Below, one piece after another: positions 1-4,872 of a stretch of DNA of 8,775 bases. The notes below the pieces were generated by a model that saw only the letters and a program-made list of their open reading frames with translations, was not told the origin of the DNA and did not search any database. Positions within the stretch are counted from its first letter, which is position 1. Each line of letters opens with the position of its first letter. The DNA is from an uncultured Ruminococcus sp. (GTDB lineage Bacteria > Bacillota > Clostridia > Oscillospirales > Acutalibacteraceae). Made by a program: the position numbers and the translations under genes. The stretch covers positions 1 to 8,775 of the forward strand of contig CADCON010000047.1 of assembly GCA_902803035.1 (NCBI GenBank), given 5' to 3'.

Positions 1-12
1 TAAAGCTTAAAA

Positions 13-1122
13 TCAGTCGTTATTCTGAAGCCTGACCGGCAGCAGCAGGAAAAGGAAGTTCTCTCCGATGGGAGGAAGCACCATGACGGGATTGACGGGA
101 GAACCGATGACAAGGCGCATTTCATCGGTTGACACCGCCCTGAACGCGTCCATCAGGTAGCGGTTGTTGAAGCCGATTTCCACCGGCTCATTGGGTGCGT
201 CGGCGGCCATTCTGTCGCTGGCGGAGCCGACGGCCGTGCGGCAGCTGAAGGTGATTTCGTCGCTGCCGAATACGCAGCGCACCGGGCTTTTGATGGCATC
301 ACTGATAAGCAGGCTCATGCGTTCTGTCGCTTCGATAATGCGGCGCGTGTTGACCGTGACTTCCTTGTCGTTGTTCTTGGGAATGGCGTTGTTATAGTCG
401 AGGAATTCGCCTTCTATCAGCCGGGAAATGATGATGCATCCGCTGATGCTGAATTCAATGTGGCGGCGTGTCGCGCTGATTTCCACCCGCTTGTCGTCGT
501 TGTCTTCCAGCAGCTTGAGGATTTCCTCCAGCGTCTTCTTCGGCACAATGAATGATGTGTCAAAGGAGCCGACAATCGGCTCTGTACGCATTGCCAGACG
601 GAATCCGTCCACAGATACCACACGCAGTCTTTCGGTCGTGATTTCAAAAAGCGAGCCGGTGCAGGTGGGACGTGAATCATTATCGCTGACAGCGAAAAGC
701 GTCTGGGCGATCATGGATTTCAGCATTCCCTGCGTGAGAGAAATGCTCCGTTCGCTCTCGATGACCGGAAGCTCCGGAAAATCCAAAGCGGAAATGCCGA
801 TAATGGAATATTCGGATTCCGATGATTTAATGGTGGTAATGAGATTTTCATTACAGCTGATCTCAATCTCGTCGCCCGGCATTTTTCTGACGATTTCGCA
901 GAAGAGCCTGGAGGAAAGCACGATGCTTCCCTCTTCGTAGACATTGGCCAGCACTTTGGTGGAAATGCCAAGCTCCAGATTATAGCCGCAGAGATAGAGC
1001 GCGCTTTCTTCCGTTCGGAAATAGATGCCCTCCAGCGCTGCGATGGTCGAGCGGAGAGCGACTGCGCGGGATACTTTATTCAGGGCTTCAGACAGCATTT
1101 CGCGGTTGCATTTGATTTTCAT
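13..1122 (-). CDS. dnaN: DNA polymerase III beta subunit (sliding clamp)
   Basis: This 369-residue protein is the ring-shaped processivity clamp that tethers the replicative polymerase to DNA and serves as a docking hub for repair proteins. Its length is typical of the family. Visible hallmarks are VDGFRLA (residues 171-177, corresponding to the family DGxRLA motif), SRLIEGEFLDY (233-243), GFNNRYLMDA (317-326) and the C-terminal LLLPVRL (359-365), which forms part of the partner-binding pocket. I chose the ATG at 1120-1122 (MKIKCNREML) because an AGAAAGGAA ribosome binding site lies at 1132-1140 with 9 nt spacing. A longer reading from 1179 would run through that site and the probable transcription start. 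The gene has its own promoter at 1168-1196 and lies downstream of oriC and dnaA. The stop is only 12 bp from the window edge, so the next gene (often recF in this order) is not visible. Confidence 0.98.
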   Translation of the reverse strand: MKIKCNREMLSEALNKVSRAVALRSTIAALEGIYFRTEESALYLCGYNLELGISTKVLANVYEEGSIVLSSRLFCEIVRKMPGDEIEISCNENLITTIKSSESEYSIIGISALDFPELPVIESERSISLTQGMLKSMIAQTLFAVSDNDSRPTCTGSLFEITTERLRVVSVDGFRLAMRTEPIVGSFDTSFIVPKKTLEEILKLLEDNDDKRVEISATRRHIEFSISGCIIISRLIEGEFLDYNNAIPKNNDKEVTVNTRRIIEATERMSLLISDAIKSPVRCVFGSDEITFSCRTAVGSASDRMAADAPNEPVEIGFNNRYLMDAFRAVSTDEMRLVIGSPVNPVMVLPPIGENFLFLLLPVRLQNND

Positions 1123-1167
1123 GGGATTTAATTCCTTTCTCTTATTTTGGTGTCTGTTTTGTCTTCT

Positions 1168-1196
1168 ATTATAGCGCAATTCCCGCCTGATTACAA
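1168..1196 (-). promoter_or_regulatory. dnaN sigma-A-type promoter
   Basis: On the minus strand TTGTAA (1191-1196) and a perfect TATAAT (1168-1173) are separated by exactly 17 bp. The expected transcription start is near 1161, giving a leader of about 40 nt that includes the dnaN ribosome binding site. Together with the dnaA terminator upstream, this indicates that dnaN is transcribed independently of dnaA. The assignment rests on the hexamers and spacing only. Confidence 0.8.
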
Positions 1197-1208
1197 TAGG
1201 CAGAATTG

Positions 1209-1242
1209 AAAAAATCCGGAAGAATTCGTCCGTCCGGTTTTT
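1209..1242. terminator. terminator-like hairpin between oriC and dnaN promoter
   Basis: An imperfect inverted repeat pairs AAAAA plus CCGGA (1210-1214, 1216-1220, with T1215 bulged) with TCCGG plus TTTTT (1233-1242), enclosing a 12-nt loop. Read on either strand the stem is followed by a T run, so it could act as a weak bidirectional intrinsic terminator insulating oriC from transcription. It sits just upstream of the dnaN -35 element. The stem is short and bulged, so it may be incidental. Confidence 0.35.
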
Positions 1243-1262
1243 CCCCCATTATTTACCTTCTC

Positions 1263-1271
1263 TGTGGAAAA
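1263..1271 (-). promoter_or_regulatory. DnaA box TTTTCCACA, dnaN-side
   Basis: The plus strand reads TGTGGAAAA, so the minus strand carries TTTTCCACA, one mismatch from the TTATCCACA consensus. It is the best-matching box in the dnaA-dnaN gap. It lies beyond the A/T-rich unwinding stretch, on the side away from the main box cluster, so the two flank the unwinding element. Confidence 0.7.
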
Positions 1272-1307
1272 TCAGTTGGGGTGCGGCATTTTCCTGAGGG
1301 AGTGGCA

Positions 1308-1368
1308 TATTATTGACAGGAATATCATAATGATTATAAGATAAGGGTAGTAGCAGCAGTAGGGGGCG
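1308..1368 (+). other. DNA unwinding element with DnaA-trio tract (BUS)
   Basis: An A/T-rich segment (about 1308-1347) leads into TAG TAG CAG CAG TAG (1348-1362), then the G-rich GGGGCG (1363-1368), and 7 bp later a DnaA box (1376-1384). In B. subtilis the basal unwinding system is DnaA box, GC-rich spacer, then repeated 3'-GAT trinucleotides on which the DnaA filament assembles to open the adjacent A/T-rich DNA. Read from the box outward, this strand gives 3'-GAT-GAC-GAC-GAT-GAT, which matches that architecture and polarity. The element lies on the dnaN side of the boxes, as in B. subtilis. Function is inferred from arrangement. Confidence 0.8.
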
Positions 1369-1375
1369 TTGAATT

Positions 1376-1606
1376 GGTGGAAAACGGCCGGAATACCTGT
1401 CAACCGGCGTCTTTGGAGAATTTTGCACGGGTGGAATGAGACTGGAATTCTGTGGGAAAGGTTTTGCACGGTTTTCAACTATTAACACCCTTCCACCGCT
1501 TTCCACGTTGAATGTTGAAGAACAGGTGGAATACGCTGTTCTTCAGAAAGGACGCGTCAGCCGATTATCAACCGCGATTGCACCGGATTTTAACGACTTT
1601 TCCACC
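1376..1606. promoter_or_regulatory. DnaA-box cluster of oriC
   Basis: DnaA-box-like 9-mers occur on both strands. They are TTTTCCACC (minus, 1376-1384), CATTCCACC (minus, 1430-1438), TTTCCCACA (minus, 1451-1459), CCTTCCACC (plus, 1489-1497), CTTTCCACG (plus, 1499-1507), TATTCCACC (minus, 1525-1533) and TTTTCCACC (plus, 1598-1606). A looser match is TTATCAACC (plus, 1565-1573). The first is the box next to the DnaA-trio tract. Five of them end CCACC rather than the classical CCACA. The two TTTTCCACC copies are the most credible single sites; the rest gain weight from clustering. Confidence 0.75.
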
Positions 1607-1619
1607 GGCAAGGGGTGAT

Positions 1620-1655
1620 AAAAACCCCGAAGAAGCATTGTTCTCCGGGGTTTTT
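1620..1655 (-). terminator. dnaA intrinsic terminator (bidirectional stem)
   Basis: AAAAACCCCG (1620-1629) pairs perfectly with CGGGGTTTTT (1646-1655). An inner AGAA/TTCT pairing follows a single mismatch and leaves the loop GCATTG. On the minus strand the G/C stem is followed by TTTTT, 25 nt beyond the dnaA stop. It should end dnaA transcription before oriC. The mirrored T run means it could also stop plus-strand transcription entering dnaA antisense. Confidence 0.88.
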
Positions 1656-1679
1656 GATCCTGTGTTGCGCGTGGTCTGC

Positions 1680-3071
1680 TTACTGTGCCGATACCTTGAT
1701 ATTCTTGATGAGGTCGTTGACCAGATTGCGGAAGTCGGAGCGCGTCTTCATATTTCTTTCGACCTGCTGCACCGCATAGATGGCGGTGGAATGATCCCTG
1801 CCGAATTCCTTGCCGATATCCTCGTAGGAAAGGTTGGTCACCTCGCGGACGACATACATCGCCACCTGTCTGGCCTGTGAAATCTGCGCGGCGCGTTTGG
1901 GGGATTTGATGTCCTTGGCGGTCACTTCAAAGGTGCGGGCGACTTCCTCAATGATGCGTTCAATGGTGATGGGCGTGGGCTGTACGTCATTCATCACGTC
2001 GCGGATGGCGTTTTGCGCCATGGTCAGCGACGGAAGCTCCTTTTCAAGCTGATAGGTCGCGTTGATGCGCTTGACCACGCCTTCCAGCTGGCGGATATTG
2101 GACTTCAGGCGTTCCGCGATGAATTCCGCGATTTCGTCGCTGATTTCCATATTGCATTGCTTGGCCTTGCGCTTGATGATGGCGATGCGGGTTTCAAATT
2201 CCGGCGGCTGGATGTCCGCGAGAAGTCCCATCTCAAAGCGGGAGCGCAGGCGGTTTTCCAGTATCTGTATCTCTCTCGGCGGGCGGTCGCTCGTGAGAAT
2301 GATCTGCTTGTGCTCCTGATGCAGTGTATTGAAGGTGTGGAAGAATTCCTCCTGCGTCTGCTCCTTGCCGCCGATGAACTGTACGTCATCGACCATGAGA
2401 ACGTCGATGAAACGGTATTTCTGGTGGAATTCGTTCTGCTTGCCCTGTCTGATCGCTTCGATCAGCTCATTGGTGAACTGGTCGCCTTTGATGTATTTGA
2501 CCTTCTTGTCGGGGAATCTTCTCAGAACCTCGTGCTGAATGGCGAAAAGAAGATGCGTCTTTCCCATTCCGGACGGGCCGTAAATGAAGAGCGGATTGTA
2601 CGCGCCGCCGGGATTCTCGGCGACTGCCATGCTGGCCGCGTGCGCGAATTTATTGGAGGAACCGACAATGAAGGTCTCAAAGGTGTATTCATAAGAGGAT
2701 TCATCTGTGGAGGAATACATCTGGCCGGGTTTGCGGGCGCCGATGGAAACGTTGATTTTTTCGACCGCGTCGCGCCAGCTTTCTTCCCCGTCAGAAGGAA
2801 GCTGGTCCGCGGGAATGTCCTCTCCTTTGACCAGCATTTTCAGCGTGACCTCAAAGCCGATGGTGTCGTAGATCGCTTTCTCGATCTTCTCCCCTATGTG
2901 CTGATCAATGATGACCTCCTTGTGAAACGGCGAAGGGGCAATAATGATCATTTCATGCCCGTTGACAAGGCTGTGCGGCTCAAGCGGCTCTATCCATACG
3001 TTGAATAATACATCGTTAACTTGATTTTTAAGCTTTAAACAGACATTTTTCCAAAGCTGATTAATTTCCAT
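1680..3071 (-). CDS. dnaA: chromosomal replication initiator protein DnaA
   Basis: DnaA is the AAA+ ATPase that binds DnaA boxes at oriC, unwinds DNA and recruits the helicase. The 463-residue length is normal. Domain I (about 1-85) begins MEINQLWKNV, and a variable linker spans about 86-125. The AAA+ domain carries Walker A GPSGMGKT (165-172) and Walker B DVLMVDDVQ (223-231, acidic pair at 228-229). C-terminal domain IV carries the DNA-binding signature GRDHSTAIYAV (424-434), with the base-contacting D-H-S-T intact. The ATG at 3069-3071 gives the expected family N terminus. The purine-rich AGAAAGGA at 3085-3092 is a rather distant 13 nt upstream. The gene is read from its own promoter at 3126-3154 and ends at a terminator before oriC. 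DnaA boxes on both sides of the gene are consistent with autoregulation, though that is inferred. Confidence 0.99.
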   Translation of the reverse strand: MEINQLWKNVCLKLKNQVNDVLFNVWIEPLEPHSLVNGHEMIIIAPSPFHKEVIIDQHIGEKIEKAIYDTIGFEVTLKMLVKGEDIPADQLPSDGEESWRDAVEKINVSIGARKPGQMYSSTDESSYEYTFETFIVGSSNKFAHAASMAVAENPGGAYNPLFIYGPSGMGKTHLLFAIQHEVLRRFPDKKVKYIKGDQFTNELIEAIRQGKQNEFHQKYRFIDVLMVDDVQFIGGKEQTQEEFFHTFNTLHQEHKQIILTSDRPPREIQILENRLRSRFEMGLLADIQPPEFETRIAIIKRKAKQCNMEISDEIAEFIAERLKSNIRQLEGVVKRINATYQLEKELPSLTMAQNAIRDVMNDVQPTPITIERIIEEVARTFEVTAKDIKSPKRAAQISQARQVAMYVVREVTNLSYEDIGKEFGRDHSTAIYAVQQVERNMKTRSDFRNLVNDLIKNIKVSAQ

Positions 3072-3125
3072 ATTGAGTCCATTATCCTTTCTGAAACCTT
3101 TGCTTGTTAATTTTTAACTCTGACT

Positions 3126-3154
3126 ATTATACCATCAATTTTTTAATATCACAA
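3126..3154 (-). promoter_or_regulatory. dnaA promoter with extended -10
   Basis: On the minus strand TTGTGA (3149-3154) lies 17 bp upstream of a perfect TATAAT (3126-3131). The -10 is preceded by TGG, an extended -10 TGn. The predicted start near 3119 gives a leader of about 48 nt to the dnaA ATG. No DnaA box overlaps the core promoter; the nearest box cluster is about 170 bp upstream. Confidence 0.8.
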
Positions 3155-3202
3155 TACCATTCGTCAAGAATTAGCCATAGGAATTTTGAGAAAACTATTT
3201 TA

Positions 3203-3220
3203 AAGTTTTGTGCAAAACTT
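3203..3220. repeat. 18-bp palindrome in dnaA-rpmH divergent region
   Basis: AAGTTTTG and CAAAACTT form perfect 8-bp arms around a TG centre. The minus strand across its middle reads TTTTGCACA (3209-3217), one base from the DnaA box TTTTCCACA. It lies about 50 bp upstream of the dnaA -35 element, where an operator for a dimeric regulator could sit. No specific binding protein can be named from sequence. Confidence 0.55.
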
Positions 3221-3322
3221 ATATAAACTAACCGGGTGAAATAAGCGATATATTTAAAAAATTCTGAAAAATTCAGATTCAATTTTTGTCTATTTCGACA
3301 TCTGATCAGTGCTATTTTGTGG

Positions 3323-3355
3323 TATTCCACTTTGTTTTCCACAACAGGTTGAAAA
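3323..3355. promoter_or_regulatory. second DnaA-box cluster upstream of dnaA (12-bp phased)
   Basis: Three box-like 9-mers start exactly 12 bp apart: TATTCCACT (plus, 3323-3331), TTTTCCACA (plus, 3335-3343) and TTTTCAACC (minus, 3347-3355). The middle one is a strong match. A DnaA-box cluster upstream of dnaA corresponds to the incA/incB side of the bipartite B. subtilis origin. This one lies between the dnaA promoter and the rpmH promoter, so it could serve origin function, dnaA autoregulation, rpmH control, or several of these. Confidence 0.7.
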
Positions 3356-3416
3356 CTTAGTGTTTCTTATTTCTTGTTCGTCATGAAAAATTCATCTGTC
3401 ATTGTTAAAATTCTTA

Positions 3417-3446
3417 TTGACATTCTCATGTAAAATGTGTTATAAT
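3417..3446 (+). promoter_or_regulatory. rpmH promoter, consensus hexamers
   Basis: A perfect TTGACA (3417-3422) and a perfect TATAAT (3441-3446) are separated by 18 bp, with TGT directly before the -10 as an extended element. This is the strongest promoter in the window, fitting the high demand for ribosomal protein L34. The predicted start is near 3453. Confidence 0.9.
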
Positions 3447-3452
3447 ACATTA

Positions 3453-3604
3453 GTATGTTTTTGAGCCGCCGGTTCCGCGGATTTCGGTCTGTTTTCATTA
3501 TACTTTGCTGTAATGACGGAGCTGTCGTCTTCAGTATCCCGCGTCTGGCCTTGCCGGTCAGGATCGGCGGGATGTCCTGCATCATTGAAAGGGGGGAAAC
3601 GCAA
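3453..3604 (+). promoter_or_regulatory. rpmH 5' leader (~150 nt, structured)
   Basis: The predicted transcript start and the rpmH ATG are about 150 nt apart, long for a 44-codon gene. A nested hairpin is visible: CTGGCC (3545-3550) pairs with GGTCAG (3556-3561, one G-T wobble) around TTGCC. The flanking ATCCCG (3536-3541) pairs with CGGGAT (3568-3573). The rpmH ribosome binding site AAAGGGGGG (3588-3596) lies downstream of the stem and is not hidden by it. I recognise no known riboswitch or r-protein leader here. Confidence 0.4.
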
Positions 3605-3739
3605 ATGGTAAGAACATATCAGCCTAAAAAGCGTCAGAGAAAGGTTGAGCACGGCTTCCGCAAGAGAATGTCCACTTCCAACGGTCGTAAGGTGCTCGCC
3701 AGACGCAGAGCAAAGGGCAGAAAGACTCTGAGCTATTGA
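3605..3739 (+). CDS. rpmH: 50S ribosomal protein L34
   Basis: This 44-residue, strongly basic protein of the large ribosomal subunit has the family layout. It opens MVRTYQPKKRQRKVEHGF, is followed by an arginine-rich middle and RRRAKGRK (residues 33-40), and ends TLSY. The length is normal for the family. The ATG at 3605-3607 has a strong AAAGGGGGG ribosome binding site 8 nt upstream. An in-frame ATG at 3455 would add 50 residues unlike any L34 and lies at the predicted transcript start, so it was not used. The gene is divergent from dnaA, the classic order near firmicute origins. Confidence 0.98.
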   Translation: MVRTYQPKKRQRKVEHGFRKRMSTSNGRKVLARRRAKGRKTLSY

Positions 3740-4028
3740 TTTTTCTGCGTTGTTTTTGGCAGGAATGTCTTTTGCGTTGATTGTTATCAGGTTGCGGCAG
3801 CGTGTGATTGATTCTGTCAGTTGTTTTGCGCTGCCTGCGGCGTGATGCCCGGCGCGGGAGAATGCCTGCTGAAATGACGCGGGTTGTCCGGTTGCACAAT
3901 GCCGGCACGCTGCAATGTCTTGAAGTACGCTTTTTCTTATATATATGACACATGAAACAGTGAGTTTATATTGCAAAGTGCTGCGGGTGTCGCTTCTTCT
4001 CGGATGATCGTTCATTGCATGATTGCAG
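3740..4028 (+). other. long rpmH-rnpA spacer, no gene recognised
   Basis: The spacer holds no supported coding sequence; frames crossing it have no convincing start or family resemblance. It contains G/C-rich inverted repeats, notably GGCAGCG (3796-3802) with CGCTGCC (3829-3835), and CCCG/CGGG (3848-3851, 3855-3858) around a 3-nt loop. A weak promoter-like pair TTGAAG (3920-3925) and TATATG (3942-3947), 16 bp apart, precedes the terminator at 4029-4057 by about 80 bp. This could be a long rpmH 3' UTR or a small RNA, but nothing identifies it as a known RNA family. Confidence 0.35.
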
Positions 4029-4057
4029 AGCCACTTTTTCAAGTGGCTTTTGTTTTT
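4029..4057 (+). terminator. intrinsic terminator between rpmH and rnpA
   Basis: AGCCACTT (4029-4036) and AAGTGGCT (4041-4048) form a perfect 8-bp stem with a TTTC tetraloop. A T-rich tail TTTTGTTTTT (4048-4057) follows. It should end most rpmH transcripts about 60 nt before rnpA. Partial read-through could set the rnpA level, since I see no clear promoter between it and rnpA. Confidence 0.85.
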
Positions 4058-4116
4058 AATGGAAATGATGCGGTCTTTCAGACTGCCGGATTTTGTCAGA
4101 TAAGGAAAGGTTTGTT

Positions 4117-4452
4117 ATGGCTAAATATGCTGTGATAAAACAGAATTATGAATTCCGGCGTGCTTACAGCAAGGGGAAGAGCTTTGTGTCGCCGTATCTT
4201 GTTTCCTATTTTTTTAAGAAGAAGTATGGCGGCATCAGAATCGGCATTACTTCCGGCAAGAAAATAGGGAAGGCCGTTGTGAGAAACCGCTGCCGACGGG
4301 TCATTCGTGAGGCGTTCCGGTCCATTTACCCGGAGCTTCACGGGCATTGGGATATTGTCTTCGTTGCCCGCACCGCAACTGTCTACAAGAAAAGCACGGA
4401 GATTGCGGCGGTTATGAGGAAGCAATTCAGGGAGGCGGGATTGCTGAAATGA
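4117..4452 (+). CDS. rnpA: ribonuclease P protein component
   Basis: The 111-residue basic protein binds the catalytic RNase P RNA and aids 5' processing of pre-tRNA. The family RNR motif is at residues 56-58 within KKIGKAVVRNRCRRVIREAF, with the usual preceding FRRAYSKGKS (13-22). I chose the ATG at 4117 because AAGGAAAGG (4102-4110) lies just upstream. A TTG at 4093 would extend the frame by 8 residues through that ribosome binding site. The stop codon overlaps the yidD start (ATGA at 4449-4452), so translation of the two is probably coupled. The 377-bp distance from rpmH is larger than usual for this pair. Confidence 0.97.
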   Translation: MAKYAVIKQNYEFRRAYSKGKSFVSPYLVSYFFKKKYGGIRIGITSGKKIGKAVVRNRCRRVIREAFRSIYPELHGHWDIVFVARTATVYKKSTEIAAVMRKQFREAGLLK

Positions 4453-4688
4453 AGCGGTTCTTTCTTTGGGCCATCCGTATGTACCAAAAGCACATCTCGT
4501 CCAGAACGCCGCCCTGCTGCAGGTTTTATCCCACCTGCTCCAATTATACCTATACGGCAATTGAGCGTTTTGGGGCGTTCAGGGGCGTTCTCATGGGAAT
4601 GTGGCGCATTCTGAGATGTAATCCTTTCAATCCCGGCGGGTATGATCCTGTTCCGGAGAAAAAAAAATCGAAAAACACAGCAGATTGA
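4449..4688 (+). CDS. yidD: membrane protein insertion efficiency factor YidD
   Basis: YidD is a small membrane-associated protein that assists YidC-dependent insertion of inner-membrane proteins. At 79 residues it has the usual length. It shows the family core: MYQKHISSRTPPCCRFYPTC (residues 11-30), SNYTYTAIERFG (31-42) and RCNPFNPGGYDPVP (56-69), with cysteines at 23, 24, 30 and 57. The N-terminal stretch (1-12) is hydrophobic or amphipathic. The ATG overlaps the rnpA stop by 4 bp and has AGGGAGG at 4429-4435. The C terminus ends in a short lysine-rich tail. The order rnpA-yidD-yidC-jag is standard and supports joint expression. Confidence 0.96.
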   Translation: MKRFFLWAIRMYQKHISSRTPPCCRFYPTCSNYTYTAIERFGAFRGVLMGMWRILRCNPFNPGGYDPVPEKKKSKNTAD

Positions 4689-4772
4689 ATGATTGTTACC
4701 TTGTCAACAGGGTTGGCTATTTTATTATGTATTGATTTTTATTTTAAAATATGTTTCTTGAAAACTGAATAA
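4689..4772 (+). CDS. possible 27-residue leader peptide upstream of yidC
   Basis: Directly after the yidD stop (TGA then ATG, same frame, no gap) a short frame runs to TAA at 4770-4772. The peptide begins MIVTLSTGLAILLCIDF and is mostly hydrophobic over residues 2-18, like a single membrane-spanning segment, with charged residues near the end. It has no good ribosome binding site of its own, so translation would depend on re-initiation after yidD. Position and hydrophobicity recall membrane-inserted regulatory nascent peptides such as MifM upstream of a yidC paralogue in B. subtilis, but there is no sequence similarity I can claim. It may be a chance frame in A/T-rich DNA. Confidence 0.25.
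   Translation: MIVTLSTGLAILLCIDFYFKICFLKTE
4701..4728 (+). promoter_or_regulatory. candidate yidC promoter
   Basis: TTGTCA (4701-4706, 5 of 6 to consensus) and TATTAT (4723-4728, 5 of 6) are separated by 16 bp. It would start a transcript near 4735 with a leader of about 138 nt ahead of yidC, giving yidC-jag expression independent of rnpA. It overlaps the possible leader-peptide frame, so only one of the two readings may be real. A/T-rich DNA easily yields such matches. Confidence 0.4.
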
Positions 4773-4800
4773 AACGCAACAGCAAATTTTCTTTCTGCTT

Positions 4801-4836
4801 TGAAATATTATTATTTCATTGAATTATTCAATGAAA
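4801..4836 (+). promoter_or_regulatory. two overlapping hairpins in the yidC leader
   Basis: Hairpin A pairs TGAAATA (4801-4807) with TATTTCA (4812-4818). Hairpin B pairs TTTCATTGAA (4814-4823) with TTCAATGAAA (4827-4836) around a TTA loop. They share 4814-4818, so both cannot form fully at once. Hairpin B lies 16 nt before the yidC ribosome binding site (GGAGG, 4853-4857) and is followed by only a short A/T stretch rather than a T run, so it does not look like a standard terminator. Both stems are A/T-rich and may be weak. Confidence 0.4.
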
Positions 4837-4872
4837 AATTATTAATCCGAACGGAGGAATTTTGAAAAAAAG

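Larger units (their letters stand above)
1250..1619. other. oriC: oriC: chromosomal replication origin between dnaA and dnaN
   Basis: This non-coding stretch between dnaA and dnaN is where the unwinding part of oriC (incC-like) lies in Bacillus subtilis. It contains at least eight 9-mers resembling the DnaA box (consensus TTATCCACA), an A/T-rich segment, and a DnaA-trio tract in the expected order. No convincing ORF fits here: the reading frames overlapping it run into dnaA antisense or lack ribosome binding sites. The boundaries are approximate, from the outlying DnaA box at 1263 to just before the dnaA terminator. Confidence 0.9.

Noticed and set aside
1512..1880. Plus-strand frame starting inside oriC
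   Set aside because: It crosses DnaA boxes, the dnaA terminator and dnaA antisense, with no family resemblance.
2410..2440. DnaA-box-like GGTGGAATT within the dnaA coding region
   Set aside because: It is an isolated weak match explained by coding sequence; no cluster surrounds it.
2013..3008. Long plus-strand open frame (331 codons) antisense to dnaA
   Set aside because: It is a shadow of the well-supported dnaA gene, produced by codon bias on the opposite strand; no start signal or family resemblance is visible.
3455..3604. In-frame N-terminal extension of L34 from ATG 3455
   Set aside because: It would add 50 residues not found in L34, begins at the predicted transcript start, and bypasses the strong ribosome binding site before 3605.
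3944..3959. parS-like half-site in the rpmH-rnpA spacer
   Set aside because: It matches the parS 16-mer at only 12 positions; the right half (TGAAACA) is good but the left half is largely wrong and the palindrome is broken.
3440..4042. Long minus-strand open frame (200 codons) across the rpmH region
   Set aside because: It runs antisense over rpmH and non-coding spacer, has low-complexity mixed composition with no recognisable domain, and lacks a supported ribosome binding site.
4751..4770. Motif resembling rRNA spacer/antiterminator sequence (CTTGAAAACTGAATA)
   Set aside because: It resembles sequence often seen before 23S rRNA genes in Firmicutes, but there is no rRNA nearby and the match is short and A/T-rich.
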